From Pseudomonadota bacterium (GTDB lineage Bacteria; Myxococcota_A; Polyangia; Polyangiales; Polyangiaceae): a stretch of 8,532 bases of DNA. The notes below the pieces were generated by a model, which was not told where the DNA came from, made no database searches, and saw nothing but the letters and a program-made list of their open reading frames with translations. The stretch spans positions 1-8,532 of the forward strand of contig JAEYOT010000419.1 in assembly GCA_023411445.1 (NCBI GenBank), in the 5' to 3' direction. Positions 1 through 6,300 of the stretch are shown here, piece by piece (positions within the stretch are counted from its first letter, which is position 1; the number at the start of each line of letters is the position of its first letter). Position numbers and translations under genes: made by a program.

Positions 1-1
1 C

Positions 2-1336
2 GGTCCAGCGTCGCCGCTCCGCTTCCCCGAGCCGGAGCGGGCCAAGCTGCACAACGGCATGACCGTGCTGGTGGCCAAGAAGGCCGTGCCCGTCGCTTCC
101 CTCTCGTTCGTCGTACGACACGGCGGCGCCGCATGCCCGCCGGGCAAGAGCGGCTTGGCTGCGCTGACGGCGCGACTACTCACCGAGGGCACGCGCAAGC
201 ACCCCGCCGTCAAGCTGGCGGTAGCGGTGGAGCAGCTGGGCTCGACTTTGGACGACGACGCGGGGCGTGATGTGAGCACGCTGTCGCTCTCGGCGCTGAC
301 GGCCGACGTGGAGCGCGCCATCGCGCTGTTGGGTGAGGTCGTGACGGAGCCGGCCTTCTCACCGAGGGACTTCGAGCGCGTGCAGCAGGAGTGGCTCGAC
401 GGCTTGCGCGCGGAGCGGCAAGCCCCCGCGCGGCTCGCGGCGCTGGCCGCCCTACGCTCGCTGCTGGGCGAGCCTCACGGCAGCCCCGTGAGCGGCAGCT
501 TGACGGACGTCGCCAAGCTCACGGTGAAAGATGTCGTGGATTTCCACGCCAAAGCCTACGGCGCGCCGGACGCCGCGCTGATCGTGGTCGGCGATGTGGA
601 GCTCGGCGCCGTGCAGCAAGCGGCTGAGCGCGCGTTCAAGCGACTCGGCAAGGCCGGGCGCGTGCTGGCGCAGCCGTTCACGCCGCCACCCCCTCCGCCG
701 GCCCGGCAGGTGCTGCTCGTCGATCGGCCAGGCGCCGTGCAGTCCGCGCTGGCTTTGGCTCAGCCCCTACCCCGACGGGCTGCGGCCGGCTACGAGCAGC
801 GCGAGCTGCTCACGACGCTGTTCGGCGGCTTGTTCACGTCTCGCTTGAACATGAACCTGCGCGAAGAGCACGCCTACACTTACGGCGCGCGCGCACAGAA
901 CCTGGCCACCCAGCACTGGGGGGCGCTGTACATCGGCACCAGCGTGCGCAGCGACGTGACGGCGGAAGCGCTAGCGGAAGCCATCAAGGAGCTCACGCTG
1001 CTCGCTGACCCCAAGCGCGGTAAGCCGATCACCGCCGCAGAGCTGCACCGCGCCCGCGCGGATCTGCTGCAATCCATCGGCGCTCGTCTGGAGTATGGCG
1101 CGCGCATCGGCTCCACGCTGGGCGACTTGTGGCTGCACCAGCTGCCGTTCGACTACTACTCTCGCTACCCGAGCGTGCTCGCCGCGGAGACGCCCACGTC
1201 GCTGCTCGAGAGCGCGGCGTTGCTCGATCCCGAGCGCCTCGTGATCGTGGTGGTGGGCGACGGTAAGCTGGTGACACCCGCGCTCACCGCGCTGGGCTAC
1301 AGCGTGAGGACTGCCCCCGCCTCCTTGGTGGATTGA
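2..1336 (+). CDS. M16-family (insulinase-like) peptidase homologue, non-catalytic, 5' end outside window
   Basis: The frame is open from base 2, and the residues before the first ATG (base 59) already read as M16 sequence (RFPEPERAKLHNGMTVLV, the usual 'LxNGxxV' opening). The true start therefore lies upstream and this is a partial gene. M16 enzymes use HxxEH to bind zinc; here the equivalent stretch GLAALTARLLTEGT (bases 152-193) has Ala, Ala and Arg in place of His, Glu and His, so it cannot be catalytic by itself. The C-terminal half keeps the family's LREEHAYTYGARA motif, with Arg at 860-862 and Tyr at 881-883 (the R...Y pair that binds substrate in M16 proteins). A Pro-run linker (PPPPPP) near base 690 separates the two lobes. 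It is either the second half of a fused ~900-residue protein or the inactive subunit of a two-gene M16 pair, with the HxxEH partner expected just upstream. It converges with the next gene across 3 bp. The family assignment is firm; the substrate is unknown. Confidence 0.88.
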   Translation, partial: GPASPLRFPEPERAKLHNGMTVLVAKKAVPVASLSFVVRHGGAACPPGKSGLAALTARLLTEGTRKHPAVKLAVAVEQLGSTLDDDAGRDVSTLSLSALTADVERAIALLGEVVTEPAFSPRDFERVQQEWLDGLRAERQAPARLAALAALRSLLGEPHGSPVSGSLTDVAKLTVKDVVDFHAKAYGAPDAALIVVGDVELGAVQQAAERAFKRLGKAGRVLAQPFTPPPPPPARQVLLVDRPGAVQSALALAQPLPRRAAAGYEQRELLTTLFGGLFTSRLNMNLREEHAYTYGARAQNLATQHWGALYIGTSVRSDVTAEALAEAIKELTLLADPKRGKPITAAELHRARADLLQSIGARLEYGARIGSTLGDLWLHQLPFDYYSRYPSVLAAETPTSLLESAALLDPERLVIVVVGDGKLVTPALTALGYSVRTAPASLVD

Positions 1337-1339
1337 GCT

Positions 1340-1891
1340 TCAGTTCTTCTTGCTGCCTTCGATGGGCAGCTCGTCGATGCTGACCGAGGGGGGCTCGAGC
1401 GGGGTCGGCGCTGGCGTCGGAGCTGGCGCAGCCGGGGCGGCCGACGACGACAGCGGCGCGACCTGCGCGGTGTCTTCCCCGGTCGCGAACAGCGCGACGA
1501 GACCGCCCATCAGGAAGGCGGCGACGCCCACAGCTACCCACAGCCAGATGCCCTTGCCGGCTGGCGAGGCGGGCACGGCCTGCGCCTTGCGCCGCTCCAT
1601 CTCCCGCCGCAGATCCTCCACCTGCCGACGGTCGCGGATCACCACGGTCTTCTCCGTGCGCTCGGAGCGGCGCTTGCCGGCGGGAGGTTTGGAAGAGGGA
1701 CCGCGCTGGGGCGGGTGATCCGAGATCACCACCGAGCGCGCTTCCTCCGTGACTTGTGCGCGAGGCTGGGGCGAGTGAGCCGCGGTCTGCTGTGCAATGA
1801 TCGCGTCGTCGCCGAGCTCCTCCAGCTCTTCGAGCTCGTGCCCTCCGGGGGGGCTCGAGCCACCTGCGACGTGCGGTGGGACCCGACTCAC
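1340..1891 (-). CDS. single-pass membrane protein of unknown function
   Basis: I do not recognise a named family. From GTG at 1891 the product is 183 aa. It has an acidic stretch HELEELEELGDD (about 18-29), a Pro/Arg/Lys-rich cytoplasmic-type region, and a charged helix RRQVEDLRREMERRKAQ (about 88-104). One transmembrane segment follows (about 115-136, IWLWVAVGVAAFLMGGLVAL), then a Pro/Ala-rich tail ending in IEGSKKN. Basic residues before the membrane segment suggest N-terminus inside, tail in the periplasm. Two similar short motifs, SVVISD (53-58) and TVVIRD (82-87), lie in the cytoplasmic part. Start choice: the frame is open to an ATG at 2074, but that would overlap the divergent receiver gene. 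A TTG at 1927 has GGGAGG upstream, but it falls inside the likely -35 box. GTG 1891 lies just after the likely -10 box. The gene is real by composition and membrane segment; the start is uncertain. Confidence 0.7.
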   Translation of the reverse strand: MSRVPPHVAGGSSPPGGHELEELEELGDDAIIAQQTAAHSPQPRAQVTEEARSVVISDHPPQRGPSSKPPAGKRRSERTEKTVVIRDRRQVEDLRREMERRKAQAVPASPAGKGIWLWVAVGVAAFLMGGLVALFATGEDTAQVAPLSSSAAPAAPAPTPAPTPLEPPSVSIDELPIEGSKKN

Positions 1892-1898
1892 GCGGCCG

Positions 1899-1927
1899 TA
1901 TATACCGAGAAGGCCCCAGGAAGGCAA
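1899..1927 (-). promoter_or_regulatory. putative sigma70-like promoter for the membrane protein gene
   Basis: On the minus strand TTGCCT (bases 1927-1922) and TATATA (1904-1899) are separated by exactly 17 bp. Each matches the TTGACA/TATAAT consensus at 4 of 6 positions. TATATA lies in the 8-bp palindrome GTATATAC, a conspicuous AT island in very GC-rich DNA. Transcription would be expected to begin about 6-7 bases downstream, at about 1892-1893, next to the GTG at 1891. No ribosome-binding site precedes that GTG, which fits a leaderless or nearly leaderless message. The call rests on pattern matching only. Confidence 0.4.
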
Positions 1928-1947
1928 AGGAGCCTCCCGAACCGCCC

Positions 1948-1962
1948 GCGCCGGGCCGGCGC
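1948..1962. repeat. 15-bp perfect inverted repeat in the divergent promoter region
   Basis: The sequence GCGCCGGGCCGGCGC has 7-bp arms around a central G. It sits 20 bp upstream of the GTG start at 1983, between the divergent membrane-protein and receiver/HisKA genes. It could be an operator dyad. Perfect G/C palindromes arise fairly often by chance in DNA this GC-rich, so a function is only possible. Confidence 0.25.
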
Positions 1963-1982
1963 CGTGATAGCCTCGTTCCTTC

Positions 1983-4001
1983 GTGGCCTTCGAGGAGACG
2001 ATCCTAGTCGTCGATGACGACGCAGTGAGTCGGCACGTCTTATGCCAGACGCTGACGGACGCAGGCCTAGCCAACGTGTCCGCGGAGTCCGGCGCGCAGG
2101 CACTCGCTTACTTGGCGGAGCACGCGCCGCAGGTAGTGCTGCTGGATCTGGTGATGCCAGCGCCTGACGGCTACGAAATCCTCCACCACATCCGACAGAC
2201 ACCGCGCCTGGCAGAAGTTCCAGTGGTGGTGCTCACGGCGCTGGAGTCGGACGACGAGATCGAGCGAGTGTTCGCCGCTGGCGCGGACGACTACGTTCAC
2301 AAACCGTTCCGGCCAGCCGAGTTGATCGCCCGGCTTCGCGGGCAAATGCGCGTCCGCGAGTACGTGGAGCGCATCAGTCAGCGCGAGCGTCACCAGCAGA
2401 CCGTGCTCGAGCTGACGCAAAAGCTGGCGTCCACGCTGGACATTCGCGACATCCTGTTCACCGTCGTGCAGCGCGTCGCCGAGGTGGCGCACGTGGATCG
2501 CTGCAGCATCGTGCTCTTCGCCGAGTCCGGCGATCTCGGCTACGTGCTGGCCACCAGCGACGACGAGCAGCTGCGTGACTTGCCGATCGACCTCGGCAAG
2601 TACCCGGAGATCCGCGAGGTGTGCCGCACCGGGCGAGCGCTCGTGATCCGCGACGCCGCGCGCCACCCGCTGTTCGAGGTGGTGAGGCAGCGCGAGGCCG
2701 CGCCGGGCTTCAACTCGCTGGCCCTATTACCGATCCTGCACGACCACGGCCCGATGGGCGTGCTGTTCCTGCGCTCCAAGGGCCGCGCGGCGCTGCACGC
2801 GTACGATCTGTCGCTCGTGACCACCGTGGCCAACGCCATGGCCATCGCCTTGCGAAACGCGCGCATCCTGCAGTCCCTGCGAGCGGAAACGGAGAAGATC
2901 ACCAGCGCGCGGCAGGAAGCCGAGCGACGCGTCCAGCTGTTCCGCCGCTACGCGGACTTCTTCGAGAGCGCAGCCGATGGCATGATCGTGATCGATCGCC
3001 TGGGGCAGATCCTGTTTACCAACCCGCGCGCTCGAGAGATCATCGGCTACAGCGAGACGGAGCTGACGGCGCTGCGCATCACGGACTTGGTGACCAGCGC
3101 CGACCGCGAGCGCGGCGATCGCATGCTGCGCGGCTTCTCCGACGGCATCTATCCGCGCGGCGTCGACATCACCATCAGCGACCGCGGCGGCGAGCCGATC
3201 ATGCTCAACGTGAGCTTCAGCTCCGTGCTGCACGAGGACGACGCGGTGCTGTGCACCTTCCGCGACGTGACGCTCGAGCGACAGACGGCCGTCGAGCTGA
3301 AGCAGACCAAAGAGTTCTTGGAGCGCGTGATCGACAGCTCGGTGGACGGCATCGTCTCGGCCAACCTGAAGGGCACGGTGCTCCTGTTCAACCGCGCCGC
3401 GGCGCGCATCTTCGGTTACGGCCCCAGCGAGGTAGTGGGCAAGATGCGCGTCGAGCGTCTCTACCCCCCCGGTGTAGCGCGCGACATCATGAAGAAGATC
3501 CGAGATCCGGAGCTCAGCGGCTACGGCCGCCTCGAGGACTACCGGGTGGACATGCTCAGCTCGGACGGCAGCCAGATCCCCGTGACGCTCTCCGCCTCGC
3601 TGGTGCTGGACAATGGGCGCCCGATCGGCAGCGTCGGCATCTTTACAGATATTCGCGAGCGCCTGCGCATGCAGGAGCGGCTGGAGCGCGCGCAGGAAGA
3701 GCTGCGAGCGCGCGAGCGCATGGCGATCGTGGCGGAGCTGGCTGGCGCCGCGGCGCATGAGCTGAATCAACCGCTGACCAGCGTGATCGGCTACGCGGAG
3801 CTGCTTCGGCGCAAGCTGGCTCAAGACGCGCAACTGTCCAGCGCGGCGGCCGTGATCATCCGCGAGTCCGAGCGCATGGCAGAGATCGTGCGCAAGGTCG
3901 GCAAGATCACCAAATACGAGACCAAGACCTATGTCGGGGGCGCCAAGATCTTGGATTTGGAGAAGGCGAGCGGCACCGAGCCAGGAGCCAAGGACGTCTG
4001 A
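1983..4001 (+). CDS. REC-GAF-PAS-PAS-HisKA signalling protein lacking an ATPase domain
   Basis: The 672-aa protein is soluble, with no signal peptide or membrane segment. The domains run as follows. A receiver (about 5-120) has the acidic pocket D11-D13, phosphoacceptor D55 (LLDLVMP), T85 and K107 (YVHKPF). A GAF domain spans about 142-294, PAS1 about 320-437 and PAS2 about 443-560. A coiled linker leads to HisKA, with its H-box AAHELNQPLTSVIGYAELL and phosphoacceptor His592. The protein ends about 25 residues after HisKA (...TEPGAKDV); no N, G1, F or G2 box follows, so it cannot bind ATP for autophosphorylation. The HExN motif (H592-E593-L594-N595) would permit phosphatase chemistry. GTG 1983 is the only start upstream of the receiver core: an in-frame TAG lies at 1968, and no Shine-Dalgarno is evident. 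The stop shares one base with the next gene's ATG (TGATG). The inferred role is a sensor and phosphoacceptor partner of that adjacent kinase; the signal is unknown. Confidence 0.9.
   Translation: MAFEETILVVDDDAVSRHVLCQTLTDAGLANVSAESGAQALAYLAEHAPQVVLLDLVMPAPDGYEILHHIRQTPRLAEVPVVVLTALESDDEIERVFAAGADDYVHKPFRPAELIARLRGQMRVREYVERISQRERHQQTVLELTQKLASTLDIRDILFTVVQRVAEVAHVDRCSIVLFAESGDLGYVLATSDDEQLRDLPIDLGKYPEIREVCRTGRALVIRDAARHPLFEVVRQREAAPGFNSLALLPILHDHGPMGVLFLRSKGRAALHAYDLSLVTTVANAMAIALRNARILQSLRAETEKITSARQEAERRVQLFRRYADFFESAADGMIVIDRLGQILFTNPRAREIIGYSETELTALRITDLVTSADRERGDRMLRGFSDGIYPRGVDITISDRGGEPIMLNVSFSSVLHEDDAVLCTFRDVTLERQTAVELKQTKEFLERVIDSSVDGIVSANLKGTVLLFNRAAARIFGYGPSEVVGKMRVERLYPPGVARDIMKKIRDPELSGYGRLEDYRVDMLSSDGSQIPVTLSASLVLDNGRPIGSVGIFTDIRERLRMQERLERAQEELRARERMAIVAELAGAAAHELNQPLTSVIGYAELLRRKLAQDAQLSSAAAVIIRESERMAEIVRKVGKITKYETKTYVGGAKILDLEKASGTEPGAKDV
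3990..3994 (+). promoter_or_regulatory. ribosome-binding site for the coupled histidine kinase gene
   Basis: AAGGA sits inside the last codons of the upstream gene, six bases before the ATG at 4001. That ATG overlaps the upstream stop as TGATG. This fixes the start of the second kinase and indicates translational coupling, so the two proteins are probably made in linked amounts. Confidence 0.6.
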
Positions 4002-5284
4002 TGAGCCGGAACCCCGACGCCATCAAGTCCCCACCCGGGAGCGGCGAGCTAGGCGAAGCGCCGCGCGATACGCGCCCCGCGCCCTCTGGCCCCCGCAGAG
4101 CCTCGGAGGCGCCTATCGCCGAGCCCTGGCGCGACGTCCTGCTGCGGCTCTCGACGACGCTACCCATCGACGTGAGCAGCGAGGAGCTGGGGCGGCTGTT
4201 CTTGGACGGCGCCGCGATGTTGTTCCCCGGCTGCGCCCTCGGCGTCTGCCTGGTGCAAGCCGGGCGCGCGGAGCGGGCGGTGGTGTACCGCCTACCGCCG
4301 GGCAGGCGTCGGGGCCCGGAGCGCGACCCGTCTCGGCTGTTCCCCAGCTACGCCGAGGAGCGCATTTACGAGCTTGCGGACGGCTCCGGCGTCTCCGGCT
4401 CCACGCTGCACGTGGCTCGCGACACGGGTCACGAGCCGCTGAGCCCCCTGCGGCGAGAGATCGCCGAGCAGGCGGCGATGGTGCTGGGGGCCGCGCTCGC
4501 GCGGCTCCGCGCCTACGCGCGCGTCGAAGAGGCCGCGCGTGGGCTGCACCGCCTGCAAGAGCAGGTGATCCAAACGGAGAAGCTGGCGTCGCTCGGGCAG
4601 ATCGTGGCCGGCGTCGTGCACGAGCTGAACAACCCGCTCTCCTCCATCATCGCCTACTCGGACTACCTGACCAAGAAGCTGAGCCAGGGACAATCGCCCA
4701 GCTTGACCGAGGACGCCGAGCGGGTCCGGCGCATCGGTGAGGCCGCTCAGCGCATCCTCAAATTCACGCGGGACCTGGTGGCCTACGCGAAGCCGACTGG
4801 AGACGTGCGCGGCCCCGTGCAAATCGAAGAGGTGATCGAGCGAGCGGTCGTGTTCTGCGAGCATGAGTTCGCGGACGGCCAGGTCGAGGTGCAGTGTGAC
4901 TACGCCGAGCCGCTGCCGACCGTGGCCGGCATTTTCGGCCAGCTCACGCAGGTGTTCGTCAACCTGTTCACCAACGCGGCCCACGCCATGGCGGGCGCGG
5001 GCGGCGAGCTGCGCGTCACGGCGCGCTCGATCGACGACGGCAGCAGCGTGCGCGTGGACGTGAGCGACACGGGCGGCGGCATCCCGCCCGAGGCCATGCC
5101 GCAGATTTTCGAGCCCTTCTTCACGACCAAGACAGACGGGCGCGGGACGGGCCTGGGGCTGTCCATCGTGCGGGGCATCTTGGACGCGCACGGCGGCACG
5201 ATCCAGGTCAGTAGCGCCGCAGGCAGCGGGACGACCTTCACGCTCACGCTGCCGGCCGCGGTGAGCTTGCCGCTCAGCGAATGA
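4001..5284 (+). CDS. soluble sensor histidine kinase (GAF-like, HisKA, HATPase_c)
   Basis: The 427-aa protein has no membrane segment. A Pro/Ser/Arg-rich N-terminus (1-40) precedes a divergent GAF-like sensor domain (about 44-165) and a coiled linker. HisKA follows, with GVVHELNNPLSSIIAYSDYL and phosphoacceptor His207 in an HExN context. A complete catalytic domain comes next: N-box N321/N325 (VNLFTNAAHAM), G1 box DTGGGIP from D356, F-box FEPFFTTK from F370, and G2 box GRGTGLGLSI from G380. All residues needed for ATP binding and autophosphorylation are visible. It is the second gene of an operon with the REC-GAF-PAS-PAS-HisKA gene, whose protein has a histidine domain but no ATPase; this kinase is the obvious candidate to phosphorylate it or to form mixed dimers with it. 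No response regulator with an output domain is encoded nearby. The 3' end overlaps the convergent secreted-protein gene by 11 bp. Confidence 0.93.
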   Translation: MSRNPDAIKSPPGSGELGEAPRDTRPAPSGPRRASEAPIAEPWRDVLLRLSTTLPIDVSSEELGRLFLDGAAMLFPGCALGVCLVQAGRAERAVVYRLPPGRRRGPERDPSRLFPSYAEERIYELADGSGVSGSTLHVARDTGHEPLSPLRREIAEQAAMVLGAALARLRAYARVEEAARGLHRLQEQVIQTEKLASLGQIVAGVVHELNNPLSSIIAYSDYLTKKLSQGQSPSLTEDAERVRRIGEAAQRILKFTRDLVAYAKPTGDVRGPVQIEEVIERAVVFCEHEFADGQVEVQCDYAEPLPTVAGIFGQLTQVFVNLFTNAAHAMAGAGGELRVTARSIDDGSSVRVDVSDTGGGIPPEAMPQIFEPFFTTKTDGRGTGLGLSIVRGILDAHGGTIQVSSAAGSGTTFTLTLPAAVSLPLSE

Positions 5285-5795
5285 CCTTGAACACCAGCAC
5301 CAGGATGCCGCGCTTGTAGCTCTGCCCGGCGACGATGAAGGACTGGCCGGGGCGAGCCTTCACCTCGAGCAGCGGCAAGAAGTCCCGATGCCCCGGGCGA
5401 TTGATGCTAGCGACGACCCGGGAGCTGCCGTCGGGCAGGCGCTGCTCGAGCCGCGCTTCCAGCCGGCGACCGTTCGGGAGCTGCAGCTGGCGCTTGTCGC
5501 CCTGGCGCAGCGGTAGCTCCGTGCGGCTGAGCAGCTGGTAGCTGCCGTACTGCGCGAAGGGGCCGTCGCGCAGCTCCGGCATGTCGCCGATACGCGGGTC
5601 GCTGGCCTTTTCGTCCTTGGTGCCGTGGAGCACGCTGACCTCCACCACCGTCTCGGCTCGCGGCGCGTCCTTGTCCGGCGACTGCGCTGGGACGCTGCGC
5701 GAGCCTGCCGGCGCCAGCTCGGCCAGCGCGGCGCTCGAGAGCGACAAGACGCACCCGACGCACAGCGCCCACTTGCGAAGACGGAGGCCGTGCAT
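5274..5795 (-). CDS. small secreted protein of unknown function, downstream of the anti-sigma gene
   Basis: I do not assign a family. From the ATG at 5795 the product is 173 aa. It has a clear Sec signal peptide: basic MHGLRLRK, hydrophobic WALCVGCVLSLSSA, and probable cleavage ALA/E after residue 25. The mature chain of about 148 aa has no cysteine. Its first ~45 residues are low-complexity and charged; the rest alternates short hydrophobic and polar strands (YQLLSRTELPL, KRQLQLPNGRRLEARL, SRVVASINRPG, QSFIVAGQSYKRGILVLVF), which suggests a small beta-sandwich domain. An upstream in-frame GTG at 5834 would overlap the anti-sigma gene and spoil the signal peptide, so the ATG is preferred. It starts 4 bp after the anti-sigma stop and is the last gene of the sigma operon. 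It may be a regulated product or a periplasmic modulator of the anti-sigma factor. Its end overlaps the kinase gene tail to tail. Confidence 0.72.
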   Translation of the reverse strand: MHGLRLRKWALCVGCVLSLSSAALAELAPAGSRSVPAQSPDKDAPRAETVVEVSVLHGTKDEKASDPRIGDMPELRDGPFAQYGSYQLLSRTELPLRQGDKRQLQLPNGRRLEARLEQRLPDGSSRVVASINRPGHRDFLPLLEVKARPGQSFIVAGQSYKRGILVLVFKVIR

Positions 5796-5799
5796 GCGC

Positions 5800-6300
5800 T
5801 CAGCCCGGATCCTGCCCGCTCGCCTCGCCTTCACTATCGTTTAGCCAAACGACCGGCGTGCTGGAGCCCCGCACCAAGAAGACTTGCGCGCGCTCGTCCA
5901 CCGCAACCAGTCGCTCGATCGCCGCCGCGGGCGCAGGCTGCTCGGAGAGCGCGACCGCAACCGGGATACGTGACGGGAACGGCTCGTGCGCCGAGGGCAG
6001 CAAGGCAAGGCCTGAGACCATGGCGACGGCTAGCGCGAGGTGGCGGCGCGGCTTTGCTTCGCTCTGGCCGGCGCGACGCAGCGTCACTTCCAGGAGCGGG
6101 GCGGCGCGTTGGCCTTGCTGGGCTGCCCAGTCGCGGAGCGCGCTGCCCACCTGGCGTAGCTCTGCCAGCTCGCGGCGTAGCTCTGGCGAGGCTGCCAACC
6201 GCTCCCGAAAAGCCGCCGCCTCCCGCGACGACAGCTCGCCGTCCAGGTAGCGCTGAAGCAGCTGGGCTTCGTCGGTCACGCGCTGCTCGCTCCAGGACAT
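5800..6300 (-). CDS. anti-sigma factor, non-zinc type, probable inner-membrane protein
   Basis: The 166-aa protein opens with a typical anti-sigma N-terminal helix bundle: LLQRYLDGELSSREAAAFRERL (about 14-35) followed by ASPELRRELAELRQ. In this family that segment binds and masks the sigma factor. The HxxxCxxC zinc motif of ZAS proteins is missing; the protein has no cysteine at all. One short hydrophobic stretch (about 88-102, LALAVAMVSGLALLP) after the basic KPRRH could span the inner membrane, though 15 residues is short. The remaining 60 or so residues (with AIERLVAVDERAQVFLVRG and VVWLNDSEG) would then be periplasmic. It overlaps the sigma gene by 25 bp and has its own ribosome-binding site inside that gene, which is the usual arrangement for a cognate pair. 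Target and release mechanism are inferred from position; the adjacent HtrA-like protease is a candidate activator. Confidence 0.82.
   Translation of the reverse strand: MSWSEQRVTDEAQLLQRYLDGELSSREAAAFRERLAASPELRRELAELRQVGSALRDWAAQQGQRAAPLLEVTLRRAGQSEAKPRRHLALAVAMVSGLALLPSAHEPFPSRIPVAVALSEQPAPAAAIERLVAVDERAQVFLVRGSSTPVVWLNDSEGEASGQDPG

Noticed and set aside
1340..2074. Full 244-codon minus-strand frame starting at ATG 2074
   Set aside because: It would run about 90 bp into the receiver domain of the divergent gene and across the promoter-like elements. The extra N-terminal residues look like shadow sequence.
2621..3760. Plus-strand open frame (379 codons) in another frame of the first signalling gene
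   Set aside because: It is Arg/Ala/Pro-dominated shadow sequence with no motif, fully inside a confident gene.
2727..3833. Long minus-strand open frame (368 codons) opposite the REC-GAF-PAS-PAS-HisKA gene
   Set aside because: It is the antisense shadow of a well-supported gene. The translation is rich in His, Arg, Ala and Gln without domain motifs, as expected when GC-rich codons are read backwards.
3760..4620. The two signalling genes as one kinase broken by a frameshift
   Set aside because: The second gene has its own ribosome-binding site, N-terminus, GAF-like domain and HisKA before its ATPase domain. Joining the frames would give two HisKA domains, not a repaired single kinase.
4292..5191. 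Minus-strand open frame (299 codons) opposite the histidine kinase gene
   Set aside because: The kinase on the other strand has every catalytic box, and the antisense translation has no recognisable domain.
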